Origin: Janibacter anophelis NBRC 107843
GTDB taxonomy: Bacteria > Actinomycetota > Actinomycetes > Actinomycetales > Dermatophilaceae
Direction of reading: 5' to 3'
Assembly (NCBI RefSeq): GCF_001570945.1
Contig: NZ_BCSQ01000009.1
Coordinates: forward strand, 1-64,000
DNA: 64,000 nt
Translations under genes and position numbers: made by a program
Notes under the pieces: model-generated
What the model was told of the DNA's origin: nothing
What the model saw: the letters and a program-made list of their open reading frames with translations, nothing else
Database searches by the model: none
Shown: positions 45,491-54,234 of the stretch, piece by piece
Layout: every line of letters starts with the position of its first letter
Numbering within the stretch: the stretch's first letter is position 1

Positions 45491-46640
45491 ATGGCGCAAG
45501 CGCAGATGTGGGACCGGGCGACGGCGGGACGGGACGCCCCCTTCGCCGTCGTCGACCTCGACGAGTACGACGCCAACGCCGCCGACCTCGTGCGGCGGGC
45601 GGCCGATCCGGGTTGCGAGCAAGTCGATCCGGGTGCGTCACCTGCTCGAGCGCGCGCTGGCGACCGACGGCTTCACGGGCGTGATGTCCTACTCGCTGCG
45701 TGAGGCGCTGTGGTTGGTCGGGGAGGGGATGGGGGACGTCTTCGTCGCCTACCCGACGACCGACCGCGAGGCGCTCGCAGCGCTCGCCGGGGACGAGCGT
45801 GCGCTGCGGGAGGTGGCCATCGCGGTCGACTCGGTCGAGCACGTCGAGGCGTTGCAGCGCTGGCTGCCGAAGGGAGCGCCGGTGCGGGTCGTCGTCGACG
45901 TCGACGCCTCCCTGCGCCTCGGCCCCGTCCACCTCGGGGTGCGCCGCAGCCCGACCCGCTCGCCGCGTGCCGCGGCGAAGGTCGCGCGCGCCGCGCAGTC
46001 CGCCGGCCTGGCGGTCGTCGGCCTGATGTTCTACGACGCCCAGATCGCCGGCCTGCCCGACAGCTCGCCCGCCGTCCACCTCGTCAAAGCCCGCAGCGAT
46101 GCCTCGCTGCGCCGCCGCCGCGGGGCCGTGCGCTCGGCCGTCGAGGACGTCGTCGGGCGGCTGGAGATCGTCAACGGCGGCGGTACCGGCTCGCTGCACG
46201 TCACCCGCGAGGACCCCGCCCTCACCGAGCTGGCCGCCGGGTCCGGGCTCATCGGACCGACCCTCTTCGACGGCTACGACGACTTCTCGCCGCGCCCGGC
46301 CGTGGCCTTCGCGCTGCCGGTCGTGCGGCGCCCGGCCAAGGACGTCGTCACGTGCTTCTCCGGGGGGTACATCGCCTCCGGGCCGGCCGGTGACTCGCGG
46401 GTGCCCTCCGTGCACCACCCGGAGGGGCTCGACCTCATCGGCACCGAGGGCGCGGGTGAGGTGCAGACACCGTTGCGCGGCAAGGCTGCTCGCGACCTCG
46501 ACATCGGTGACCGGGTGTGGTTCCGCCATGCCAAGGCGGGCGAGCTCGCCGAGCGCTTCGACGAGTACGTCGTGATCCGTGGGGGAGAGGTCGTCGACGT
46601 CGTGCCGACCTACCGCGGCGAGGGCAAGAACTTCGGCTGA
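45491..46640 (+). pseudogene. D-threonine aldolase-like / amino acid deaminase (PLP, alanine racemase fold), frameshifted
   Basis: PLP-dependent enzyme with an alanine-racemase N-domain, related to D-threonine aldolase and D-serine dehydratase. The N-terminus MAQAQMWDRATAGRDAPFAV runs from ATG at 45491 in one frame, up to about LVRRA. The PLP-lysine motif RPIRVASKSIRVRH and all the rest (to PTYRGEGKNFG) are in the +1 frame. The break lies within GCGGGCGGCC at about 45597-45607. An upstream ATG (45483) opens the second frame but encodes a low-complexity Arg/Pro/Ser/Thr N-terminus unlike the family. So the gene is split by a small indel, either genuine decay or a sequencing error. The oxidase gene follows by 34 bases. 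Confidence 0.75.
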
Positions 46641-46674
46641 CCCACCGCGGTCCCATCACCATCGAGGAGCACAC

Positions 46675-47964
46675 ATGGCTTGGTCCAACTGGGCGGGCAA
46701 TGTCGCCGACCGGGCGACGCTGCGCTGTCCCCGCACCCCGCAGGAGGTCGCCGAGGAGGTGCGCTCCGCGGCGGACGAAGGGCGGCGCGTCCGCCCCGTC
46801 GGCAGTGGCCACTCGTTCACGCCGATCGCGCAGGCGGACGACCTGCGCCTGGACCTGCGACACCTGAGCGGGATCGTCTCGGCCGACCGCGCGACGGGGC
46901 GCGTCCGGGTGCTGGCGGGGACCCCCCTTCGCGTCCTCAACCAGGCGCTCGACCTGCTCGGGCTGGCCATGCCCAACCTCGGCGACATCGACGCCCAGAC
47001 GATCGCCGGCGCGACCTCGACCGGGACGCACGGCACGGGCGCGACCCTGCCGGGGCTCGCGGGGGCCATCGCCGGGCTGCGCCTGGTCACCCCCGACGGC
47101 AGCGCCCGGTGGGTCGACGCGAGCGAGCCCGACCTCTTCGCCGCCGCCCGGGTCGGTCTCGGGGCGTTGGGCATCATCACCGAGATCGAGCTCGCCTGCC
47201 TGCCGGCCTACCGGCTCCGCGCGGTCGAGCGCCCCGACGCCCTCGACGCCGTGCTGCCGCGCATCCAGGAGCACTTCGACGCACACCGGCACTTCGAGAT
47301 GTACTGGTTCCCCGGGACGCGGCGGGTGCAGACCAAGGCCAACGACCTCGTCGCCGACGACGTGCAGGAGCCGCTCGCCGAGTGGCGCCGGCGGTTGGAC
47401 GACGAGTTCCTCTCCAACACCTTCTTCGGTGCGGCCCAGCGGGTGATCACGCGGGTGCCGCGCACGGTGCTGCCCTTCAACGAGGTGGCCGCACGGGCGC
47501 TGAGTGCACGGACGTACACCGCGCCCTCCCACGAGGTCTTCGTGACGCCCCGGAGCGTGCGCTTCGTCGAGTCGGAGTACGCGGTACCGCGCGAGGCGGT
47601 CGCGGACGTGCTGACCGACCTGGCCGCGTGGGTCGAGCGCCGCCGCGAGCCGATCTCCTTCCCCGTGGAGGTTCGCGTGGCCGCCCCGGACGACATGTGG
47701 CTGTCCACGGGGTACGGGCGCGCCAATGCCTACGTCGCGGTGCACCAGTTCACCCGGGGTGACCACCGGGCGTACTTCGCGGCCTTCGAGGAGATCGTCG
47801 CCGCGCACGCCGGCCGCCCGCACTGGGGCAAGATGCACGCGCTCGGTGCGGCGGAGCTGTCCGTGCTCTACCCGCGGCACGGTGACTTCGTCGCCCTGCG
47901 CGACCGGCTGGACCCCGACCGGGTCCTCACCAATGCCTACCTCGACCGGGTGCTGGGGGCCTGA
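46675..47964 (+). CDS. D-arabinono-1,4-lactone oxidase family FAD-binding protein
   Basis: VAO-type flavoprotein oxidising aldonolactones or alditols. The 429 residues hold the FAD-binding N-domain with RPVGSGHSFTPIAQ (the His is the usual FAD-attachment site in this group), LGDIDAQTIAGATSTGTHGTG, and the C-terminal ALO domain ending in GRPHWGKMHALGAAELSVLYP. ATG at 46675 has ribosome binding site GAGGAG at 5 bases. It is likely co-transcribed with the frameshifted aldolase gene. Alditol oxidase is an alternative function; the sequence does not decide. Confidence 0.9.
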   Translation: MAWSNWAGNVADRATLRCPRTPQEVAEEVRSAADEGRRVRPVGSGHSFTPIAQADDLRLDLRHLSGIVSADRATGRVRVLAGTPLRVLNQALDLLGLAMPNLGDIDAQTIAGATSTGTHGTGATLPGLAGAIAGLRLVTPDGSARWVDASEPDLFAAARVGLGALGIITEIELACLPAYRLRAVERPDALDAVLPRIQEHFDAHRHFEMYWFPGTRRVQTKANDLVADDVQEPLAEWRRRLDDEFLSNTFFGAAQRVITRVPRTVLPFNEVAARALSARTYTAPSHEVFVTPRSVRFVESEYAVPREAVADVLTDLAAWVERRREPISFPVEVRVAAPDDMWLSTGYGRANAYVAVHQFTRGDHRAYFAAFEEIVAAHAGRPHWGKMHALGAAELSVLYPRHGDFVALRDRLDPDRVLTNAYLDRVLGA

Positions 47965-47984
47965 CCCGCAGGACCCGGACATGG

Positions 47985-48021
47985 GTCGAGGTGCCAGCGG
48001 ACGGTCCGCGGGTACCTCGAC
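47985..48021. terminator. Bidirectional hairpin between the oxidase and korB genes
   Basis: GTCGAGGT (47985-47992) pairs with ACCTCGAC (48014-48021). Inside it GCGGA and TCCGC form a second stem with a 3-base loop. It lies between convergent genes. Confidence 0.65.
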
Positions 48022-48047
48022 TCGGTGGACGGAGGGCGAAGGGGGGA

Positions 48048-49151
48048 TCAGCCCTCGACGGTCCAGGTGTCCTTGCCATAGAGCAGGGTCTGGAGGTCGT
48101 CGTCGGTGGCCGGGCCTCCGGCGAGCTCGACGGCGGACTCGACCTGCGCGCGGGTCTGGTCGTCGTAGGTCGGCCGGTCGACGGCGCGGAAGATGCCCAT
48201 GGGCACGTGCGTCATCGACTCGGAGTCCAGGCGGCTGATGGAGAAGGCCTGGCTGGGGTCGGTCAGGGTGACGTCGTGGACGACGACGTGGTCGGCCAGG
48301 CCCTGCGCGGAGACCTCGCCCTCGGGCACGAAGCGGACCGAGCCCCCTTCGCCGCGGACGAGGAGCTCGCGCTCGCCGTCCTCGCCGATGGCCACGGGCT
48401 CGCCGTCGACGAGGTGGACCAGGCGTGCCTTCTGCTGCTCGACGTCCTTGATGAGCTCGAAGGCGCCGTCGTTGAAGATCGGGCAGTTCTGGTAGATCTC
48501 GACCACGGAGGTGCCGCGGTGGGCGGCGGCGGCCTTGAGCACCGAGGTCAGGTGCTTGCGGTCGGAGTCCATGGTGCGCGCGACGAAGGTGCCCTCGGCG
48601 CCCAGGGCCAGCGAGATCGGGTTGAAGGGGGCGTCGACGCTGCCCATCGGGGAGGACTTGGTGACCAGTCCGGGCTGGGAGGTCGGGCTGTACTGGCCCT
48701 TGGTCAGGCCGTAGATGCGGTTGTTGAAGAGCAGGATCGTCATGTTGACGTTGCGGCGCATCGCGTGGATGAGGTGGTTGCCGCCGATGGACAGGGCGTC
48801 GCCGTCGCCGGTGACGACCCACACCGACAGGTCCGGTCGGCTCGTGGCCAGGCCGGTCGCGATCGCCGGGGCGCGCCCGTGGATCGAGTGCATCCCGTAG
48901 GTGTCGAGGTAGTACGGGAAGCGTGAGGAGCAGCCGATCCCGGAGATGAAGGTGATGTTCTCCTTGCGCAGGCCGAGCTCGGGCAGGAAGCCCTGCACGG
49001 CGGCGAGGATGGCGTAGTCACCGCAGCCGGGGCACCAGCGCACCTCCTGGTCGGAGGCGAAGTCCTTGCGGGTCTGCTTGTCGCCGTCGGGCAGCGTCGG
49101 GACGCCGGCGGTGCCGGAGGCGACGGTGGGGATGCCGAGATCGATGCTCAT
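48048..49151 (-). CDS. korB: 2-Oxoacid:ferredoxin oxidoreductase subunit beta (KorB type)
   Basis: Thiamine-diphosphate subunit that, with the alpha subunit, oxidises 2-oxoglutarate (or another 2-oxoacid) to the CoA ester and reduces ferredoxin. The 367 residues include WCPGCGDYAILAA (cluster ligands), GIGCSSRFPYYLDTYGMHSIHGRA (substrate/CoA loop, further Cys) and the ThDP motif VTGDGDALSIGGNHL ending in NNRIYGLTKGQ. In mycobacteria KorAB supports a CoA-linked, 2-oxoglutarate-dehydrogenase-independent TCA cycle. Its ATG overlaps the korA stop by 4 bases. Confidence 0.93.
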   Translation of the reverse strand: MSIDLGIPTVASGTAGVPTLPDGDKQTRKDFASDQEVRWCPGCGDYAILAAVQGFLPELGLRKENITFISGIGCSSRFPYYLDTYGMHSIHGRAPAIATGLATSRPDLSVWVVTGDGDALSIGGNHLIHAMRRNVNMTILLFNNRIYGLTKGQYSPTSQPGLVTKSSPMGSVDAPFNPISLALGAEGTFVARTMDSDRKHLTSVLKAAAAHRGTSVVEIYQNCPIFNDGAFELIKDVEQQKARLVHLVDGEPVAIGEDGERELLVRGEGGSVRFVPEGEVSAQGLADHVVVHDVTLTDPSQAFSISRLDSESMTHVPMGIFRAVDRPTYDDQTRAQVESAVELAGGPATDDDLQTLLYGKDTWTVEG

Positions 49152-51025
49152 GCCTGGACCTCCTGGAGGGCAGCGTCGATGACCTCGGCGAGGTCGGCCA
49201 CCTTGAAGGGCAGGCCGCGGACCGAGGTGTGGGAGCGGACGTCGACGAGGTACTTCGCGCGCAGCAGCATGGCGAGCTGGCCGAGGTTCATCTCGGGGAC
49301 GATGACGCGGTCGTAGCCGCGCAGGACCTCGCCGGTGTTGGCGGGGAAGGGGTTGAGGTGGCGCAGGTGCGCGTGCGCGACGGACTTGCCGGCGGCGCGC
49401 AGGCGGCGCACGGCCGCGAGGTTGGGGCCGTAGGTCGAGCCCCACCCCAGGACGAGGACCTTGGCGTCGCCGCTCGGGTCGTCGACCTGCAGGTCACCGA
49501 TGGCGTCGGCGACCTTGTCGACCTTGGCCTGGCGGGTGCGCACCATCAGGTCGTGGTTGTCGGGGTCGTAGGAGATGTTGCCGGTGACCGAGTCCTTCTC
49601 GATGCCGCCGATGCGGTGCTCGAGGCCGGGCGTGCCGGGCACGGCCCACGGGCGGGCGAGGGTCTCCTCGTCGCGCACGTAGGGGTGGAAGGTCGGGTTG
49701 CCCTTGGCGTCGGTGGCATTGGGCTCGGTGGCCAGCTGCGCGGGGAAGCTCGGCAGGTCCTCGACCGAGGGCACCTGCCACGGCTCGGAGCCGTTGGCCA
49801 GGTAGCCGTCGGAGAGCAGGAAGACCGGGGTGCGGTGCACCGTGGCGATGCGCACGGCCTCCAGCGCCGCGTCGAAGCAGTCGGCGGAGGTCTGCGGCGC
49901 GACGATCGGCACCGGCGACTCGCCGTTGCGGCCGAACATCGCCTGCAGCAGGTCGGACTGCTCGGTCTTGGTCGGCAGACCCGTGCTCGGGCCGCCGCGC
50001 TGGACGTCGACGATGACCAGGGGCAGCTCGAGGCTCACGGCCAGGCCGATCGTCTCGGACTTCAGCGCCACACCGGGGCCGGAGGTCGTCGTCACGCCGA
50101 CCGCACCACCGAAGCTCGCGCCGAGCGCGACGCCGATCCCGGCGATCTCGTCCTCGGCCTGCACCGTCGTCACGCCGTGGCGCTTGTAGTTGGACAGCGC
50201 GTGCAGGATGTCGCTGGCCGGGGTGATCGGGTACGAGCCGAGCACCAGCGGCCGGCCGGCGCGGTGGGCTCCGGCGACCAGCCCCAGGGCCAGCGCGGCG
50301 TTGCCGGTGATGTTGCGGTAGGTGCCCGGGGGAGTCGGGGCAGCGGCGACGGTGAAGGGGACGGCGAAGTCCTCGGTGGTCTCGCCGTAGTTCCAGCCCG
50401 CGCGCAGCGCGGCGAGGTTGGCGGCGAGGATGTCCGGCTTGGCGCCGAACTTCGACGCCAGGAACTCCTCGGTCGAGGTCGTCGGGCGCGAGTACATCCA
50501 CGACAGCAGGCCGAGGGCGAACATGTTCTTCGCCCGCTCCTTCTCCTTGCGGGTCAGGGAGTCGAACTCGGCGAGCGCCTCGACGGTGATCGAGGTCAGC
50601 GGCAGGGCGTGCACGTGCCACGACTCGAGGGTGTCGTCCTCGAGCGGGCTGGTGGCCCAGCCGACCTTCTTGAGGTTGCGGGTGGAGAACTCGTCGGTGT
50701 TGACGATGATCGTCGCGCCGCGGGGCACGTCGGCGAGGTTGGCCTTCAGGGCCGCGGGGTTCATCGCGACCAGGACATCGGGCGCGTCGCCCGGGGTGAG
50801 GATGTCCCAGCTGGCGAAGTGCAGCTGGAAGGAGCTGACACCCGGGATCGTGCCCTGGGGAGCGCGGATCTCGGCCGGGAAGTTCGGCAGCGTCGAGAGG
50901 TCATTGCCCAGGGCCGCGCTGTCGGCGGTGAACCGGTCTCCCGTCAGCTGCATGCCGTCGCCGGAGTCACCGGCGAACCGGATGATGACGCGGTCCTTGG
51001 CCTGGGTCGTCGCAGTGCTGCTCAT
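49148..51025 (-). CDS. korA: 2-Oxoacid:ferredoxin oxidoreductase subunit alpha (gamma-alpha fusion, KorA type)
   Basis: The 625 residues join a gamma domain (RFAGDSGDGMQLTGDRF near residue 17) to the alpha domain (LVLGSYPITPASDILHAL, EDEIAGIGVALGASFGG, TTTSGPGVALKSETIGLA), the arrangement of actinobacterial KorA. The conserved Thr-Ser-Gly-Pro-Gly turn binds the substrate carboxylate. ATG at 51025 is chosen from the family N-terminus; an ATG 21 codons upstream adds only unconserved residues. Its upstream region contains inverted and direct repeats (51124-51154). Substrate 2-oxoglutarate is inferred from family and context. Confidence 0.93.
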   Translation of the reverse strand: MSSTATTQAKDRVIIRFAGDSGDGMQLTGDRFTADSAALGNDLSTLPNFPAEIRAPQGTIPGVSSFQLHFASWDILTPGDAPDVLVAMNPAALKANLADVPRGATIIVNTDEFSTRNLKKVGWATSPLEDDTLESWHVHALPLTSITVEALAEFDSLTRKEKERAKNMFALGLLSWMYSRPTTSTEEFLASKFGAKPDILAANLAALRAGWNYGETTEDFAVPFTVAAAPTPPGTYRNITGNAALALGLVAGAHRAGRPLVLGSYPITPASDILHALSNYKRHGVTTVQAEDEIAGIGVALGASFGGAVGVTTTSGPGVALKSETIGLAVSLELPLVIVDVQRGGPSTGLPTKTEQSDLLQAMFGRNGESPVPIVAPQTSADCFDAALEAVRIATVHRTPVFLLSDGYLANGSEPWQVPSVEDLPSFPAQLATEPNATDAKGNPTFHPYVRDEETLARPWAVPGTPGLEHRIGGIEKDSVTGNISYDPDNHDLMVRTRQAKVDKVADAIGDLQVDDPSGDAKVLVLGWGSTYGPNLAAVRRLRAAGKSVAHAHLRHLNPFPANTGEVLRGYDRVIVPEMNLGQLAMLLRAKYLVDVRSHTSVRGLPFKVADLAEVIDAALQEVQA

Positions 51026-51123
51026 GGTGGGTGGTCGTGCCCCTTGCCAGTCGGTCGTGTCGCGGGAGCTCCCGGGACGTCCTTCCATGGTAAGGCTGAC
51101 CTCCGCGGACTTTTTAGTTGGTC

Positions 51124-51154
51124 ACGTTATGAGATGGATAACGTCGCGTTATGA
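51124..51154. promoter_or_regulatory. Operator-like repeats upstream of korA
   Basis: ACGTTAT, 7 bases, ATAACGT (51124-51144) is a perfect 7-bp inverted repeat. CGTTATGA recurs directly 22 bases later (51125-51132 and 51147-51154), two helical turns apart. The AT-rich word stands out in this sequence. The second direct copy overlaps the stop codon of the gene upstream. A dimeric regulator bound twice is a reasonable guess; none is adjacent. Confidence 0.6.
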
Positions 51155-51610
51155 ATGACGAAGGGGGGCGACCCGCGCCTGGTCGTCGGCGAGGGTCAGC
51201 GACAGGACGTCGCCGGGCGCCAGCCCCACCAGCCGCGGCAGCAGCAGCTCGACGACAGTGGAGGGCTGGTGGTGCATCGGCTTGGTCTCCGGGTGCGGGA
51301 GGTAGACGAGCCCGGCGACCTCCTCGTCGTCGCGGGCGACGGTGCACTCGACGAAGGAGAAGGTCTCCGGCGGGTGGACCTGCGTCCACTCCACGTCGGT
51401 GAAGGTCCACCGCGGCCGTCCGAGGACGAGCCGCAACGGGGCGAGGTCGAGGTTGACCGTCGCCATGACGAAGGGGGACAGGTCGAGCCCCAGGGCCGCG
51501 AAGTGCGGCGCCTGGAGCTCGATCGTCCCGGCGGCGAAGGGGGAGTCGGCTGCTCGGCCGGACGCGACGCCGTGGCCGGCGACGACCACTCCTGTGGCCT
51601 GGTGCGTCAT
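51149..51610 (-). CDS. Small protein with remote resemblance to CTP-dependent riboflavin kinase fold
   Basis: A 153-residue soluble protein. It begins TGVVVAGHGVASGRA, continues with MATVNLDLAPLRLVLG, and ends TVVELLLPRLVGLAPGDVLSLTL. This order (GxVxSGxGxG-like opening, a G/A-T-x-N-x strand, a final VxEh.P..L.L..GD.h.h.h segment) recalls the archaeal CTP-dependent riboflavin kinase family, but identity is low and the match is only by eye. ATG at 51610 follows the DUF4870 gene by 13 bases. The CGAAGGGGG repeat encodes part of its C-terminus (complementary strand), and two further copies lie inside the gene. Confidence 0.6.
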   Translation of the reverse strand: MTHQATGVVVAGHGVASGRAADSPFAAGTIELQAPHFAALGLDLSPFVMATVNLDLAPLRLVLGRPRWTFTDVEWTQVHPPETFSFVECTVARDDEEVAGLVYLPHPETKPMHHQPSTVVELLLPRLVGLAPGDVLSLTLADDQARVAPLRHS

Positions 51611-51623
51611 CTGGTCTGGTGCG

Positions 51624-52079
51624 TCATCGCACCATCGTGGGCGTGAGCGGCGGGGTCCACCACTCGCCGTTGTTGGCCTTGACCGCACCGATGACGTGGA
51701 TGACGGTCGCGACGACGATGACGAGCGGGTAGGCGAGGAAGCCGATGAGCACGATCATCAGCACGCTCGAGACGATGAGCAGGATCGCGGTGATGATCTG
51801 CACGTTGAGGCTGTTGGCCGCGTGGGCACGCACGAAGGGGCCCCGGTCGCGGTACATCAGGTAGATGACGAGGGAGCCGACGAAACCGAGCGTGCCGGCG
51901 CTCAGCGGCAGCAGGACGGCGGGCACGAGGTGCGCGACCATGCCGAGGTTGCGCTCCTCGGTCGGGGAGAGCGGTTGCGGCGCGTACTGCGGTGGCAGCG
52001 GTGCGGACGTCGGCTGCTGCGTCGGCGGGGCCTGGTGCGGCTGCGGCTCGTGCGGGGGGAGCTGTGGGTGCTCGCTCAT
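51624..52079 (-). CDS. DUF4870 domain-containing membrane protein
   Basis: A 151-residue protein: ~40 residues rich in Pro, Gln and His, then three or four hydrophobic helices with NLGMVAHLVPAVLLPLSAG, RGPFVRAHAANSLNVQII and a C-terminal helix. This is the Tic20-like DUF4870 family, of unknown function. Ribosome binding site AGGAGG sits 5 bases before the ATG. It forms a two-gene unit with the downstream riboflavin-kinase-like protein. Confidence 0.85.
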   Translation of the reverse strand: MSEHPQLPPHEPQPHQAPPTQQPTSAPLPPQYAPQPLSPTEERNLGMVAHLVPAVLLPLSAGTLGFVGSLVIYLMYRDRGPFVRAHAANSLNVQIITAILLIVSSVLMIVLIGFLAYPLVIVVATVIHVIGAVKANNGEWWTPPLTPTMVR

Positions 52080-52187
52080 GGGAACCTCCTGGGGTCTCGT
52101 CCACGACTCTGCCCTGTCCGGGCGACCGGGCCAATGCGGGGTGCCGCCGGATCCGGGCGGGGGCTGTCCCCCCTTCGTCCGGGCACG

Positions 52188-52221
52188 ACGCAGGGGCGCC
52201 CCGATCGGGACGCCCCTGCGT
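52188..52221. terminator. Strong terminator hairpin for the M28 peptidase gene
   Basis: ACGCAGGGGCG (52188-52198) pairs with CGCCCCTGCGT (52211-52221); a 3-bp inner stem with a GATC loop extends it. It lies 11 bases past the peptidase stop on the minus strand. Confidence 0.85.
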
Positions 52222-52232
52222 GCTCGTGCTGG

Positions 52233-53738
52233 TCAGGCCGCGTCGACGCCCTCGGGCAGGACGGTCGGCGCCGGCTTGCCGGACTTGCCGTGGCTGGACT
52301 TGCCGTTGATGGCCTGGGTCGACTGGGCGAGCGTGATCGTCGCGTGGGCGATCGCGTCGCTCATGATGTCGAGGGCCTCCATGTTGACGTTGGTGATGTC
52401 GTCGGCGGGGGTGTGGTAGTTCGGGTCGTAGATGACCCCGGCCTCGCCACCGAAGGTCGCGGCCTCCTCGGGGGTCTTGGTCCCGTCGGCGCCGGTGAAC
52501 AGGCCGGAGGCCGGAACGCCCGCGGCGATGAAGGCCGAGTAGTCGCTGCGACCGGAGAACTCCGTGTCGACCCACGGCTGGCCGGTGCCGTCGAAGAAGT
52601 CGGTGAAGACGTCCTCGGTCTCGGCCGAGCCTGCCGGAACCTCGACGGGGGCCTCGTAGGTCGACTCGTCCGCGTCGTAGACGCCGATGATGTAGTTGGG
52701 CGAGGCGATCATGTCGAAGTTGAGGTACGTGGCGATGTCGTCGAGCGCCTCCGGGTCATTGGCCTGCAGGTCGGCGACGTAGTGGTCGGACCCGATGAGG
52801 CCGAGCTCCTCGGCGCCCCACCAGGCGAAGCGCACCTTGTTGTTGAGCTTGTTGACCTTGCCCAGCTGGACGGCGGTCTCGAGGACGCCCGCGGAGCCGG
52901 AGCCGTTGTCGTTGATGCCGGCGCCGTCGTGGACGCCGTCGAGGTGGGCGCCGAGCATGACGACGTTGTCGTCACGGCCGGTCTCGGTCTCGGCGAGCAC
53001 GTTGAAGGTCTGGCGCTCCTCGAGGGTCTTGTCGAGGACCATCGTCATCGTCACCGGCCCGTTGGCCATCGCCGCGAGCAGCGACTGGCCCTCGGCCTGG
53101 GTGATGCCCATGGCCGGGGCGCTGCCCGGCTCGAGGCCGCCGAGCGTGCCGTTGAGGGCGCCCGTCGTGTTGTTGTAGATGATGACGGCGTCCGCTCCGG
53201 CCTCCCCGGCGGCGATCGCCTTCGCCGCGAAGGTGCAGTTGCCCCGGCTGACGAGGGCGATCTTGCCCGCCACGTCGGCACCGGCGTAGTCGCCGGCCGT
53301 GCACCCGGTCGCGGTGGTCGGGGCGGCCAGCTCGGCGGTCACGCCGCCCGCGGGGGTGGGCTGGCTGTACGACATCGGGATGCCGTCGACCGTGGGCGCA
53401 CCGGGCGTGACGGTCGTCAGGCTGGCCGCGTGGATCTCCTCGTAGACGAAGTCGAAGTACTGGCGCTCGGTCGTGTACCCGGCCTCCCGCAGGGTCGCCT
53501 CGACGTACTGGGCGCTCGCCTCGTACCCGGAGGTCCCGGCGCCGCGGTTGCCGTCGTTGTCGTCCGCGATCTGCTGGAAGGCCTCGAGGTGCTCGTGGAC
53601 GTTCTCCACGGTGACGGCCTGCGTCATCTTCTTGGAGTTGTTCGGGTTCTTTGCCTGGGCCGGTCCGCTGGCGAGTGTGGTGAGTGCCAGGGCCGCGGTC
53701 GCGGCGGCCGCGGTAGCGGCTGCGGTACGTGATCGCAC
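52233..53738 (-). CDS. Secreted M28 family aminopeptidase with PA domain
   Basis: Zinc aminopeptidase exported by a Sec signal (basic start, Ala-rich core, ending near ASGPAQAKN about residue 29). A protease-associated domain spans roughly residues 130-225 (GKIALVSRGNCTFAAKA). The M28 catalytic domain has the metal and catalytic residues in GAHLDGVHDGAGINDNGSG (His, Asp), WWGAEELGLIGS (Glu-Glu), NFDMIASPNY (Asp) and PNYHTPADD (His). 501 residues, GTG start with ribosome binding site GGAGGA. A possible -10, TACTCT (53794-53799, minus strand), lies upstream. Homologues include Streptomyces-type aminopeptidases. Confidence 0.94.
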   Translation of the reverse strand: MRSRTAAATAAAATAALALTTLASGPAQAKNPNNSKKMTQAVTVENVHEHLEAFQQIADDNDGNRGAGTSGYEASAQYVEATLREAGYTTERQYFDFVYEEIHAASLTTVTPGAPTVDGIPMSYSQPTPAGGVTAELAAPTTATGCTAGDYAGADVAGKIALVSRGNCTFAAKAIAAGEAGADAVIIYNNTTGALNGTLGGLEPGSAPAMGITQAEGQSLLAAMANGPVTMTMVLDKTLEERQTFNVLAETETGRDDNVVMLGAHLDGVHDGAGINDNGSGSAGVLETAVQLGKVNKLNNKVRFAWWGAEELGLIGSDHYVADLQANDPEALDDIATYLNFDMIASPNYIIGVYDADESTYEAPVEVPAGSAETEDVFTDFFDGTGQPWVDTEFSGRSDYSAFIAAGVPASGLFTGADGTKTPEEAATFGGEAGVIYDPNYHTPADDITNVNMEALDIMSDAIAHATITLAQSTQAINGKSSHGKSGKPAPTVLPEGVDAA

Positions 53739-53856
53739 GGTGTCTCCTCCATGGTGGCCGGGCGGGCCCCATTGCCCGTCCGGTGAGCGAGAGAGTAGTG
53801 GCCTGCGGACCCGGATGCGGCGATAGCGCCTCCCTCAATGCCAGCCGGGTCGCGGA

Positions 53857-53862
53857 TAGGGT
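53857..53862 (+). promoter_or_regulatory. -10 box TAGGGT for nuoA2
   Basis: TAGGGT is followed by 6 bases and the nuoA2 GTG, so the second nuo cluster probably starts with a leaderless mRNA. No clear -35 is visible. Confidence 0.5.
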
Positions 53863-53868
53863 GCGGAC

Positions 53869-54225
53869 GTGGATGGTTATCTCGTCGTCGCCGGCACGCT
53901 CGTCGTGGGCGTGCTGCTCGTCGTGGCCGCCCACACCGCCCGTCGGCTGCTCGCGCCGGCCGCGCCGACCCGGGCCAAGCTCACCACCTACGAGTCCGGG
54001 GTCGACCCCGTCGGGCGCGACTGGGCCCAGACGCAGGTGCGTTACCTCGCCTACGCCTTCCTCTACGTCGTCTTCGCGGTCGATGCCGTCTACCTCTTCC
54101 CGTGGGCGCTCGTGCTGCGCACCGACCTGGGGTTCGTCAGCCTCCTCGAGGTCGCGATCTTCATCGGTGTCGTCCTGCTCGGTCTCGTCCACGCCATCCG
54201 CCGCGGCCTGCTGCGGTGGACCTGA
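53869..54225 (+). CDS. nuoA2: NADH-quinone oxidoreductase subunit A, second copy
   Basis: First gene of a second complex I cluster. The 118 residues have three membrane helices and the NuoA loop as LTTYESGVDPVGRDWAQTQVRYLAYAFLYVVFAVDAVYLFP. Here Ser replaces the Cys of the YECG loop, and the usual [10 protein letters not shown] region is VDAVYLFP. It is clearly diverged from nuoA at 24140. GTG is preceded by a -10 box at 6 bases. Confidence 0.92.
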   Translation: MDGYLVVAGTLVVGVLLVVAAHTARRLLAPAAPTRAKLTTYESGVDPVGRDWAQTQVRYLAYAFLYVVFAVDAVYLFPWALVLRTDLGFVSLLEVAIFIGVVLLGLVHAIRRGLLRWT

Positions 54226-54234
54226 GGTGAGGAC

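Noticed and set aside
45483-45640. ATG at 45483 as the true start of the aldolase/deaminase
   Set aside because: It gives an uninterrupted frame, but its first ~40 residues are low-complexity and unlike the family; the frame from 45491 encodes the conserved N-terminus.
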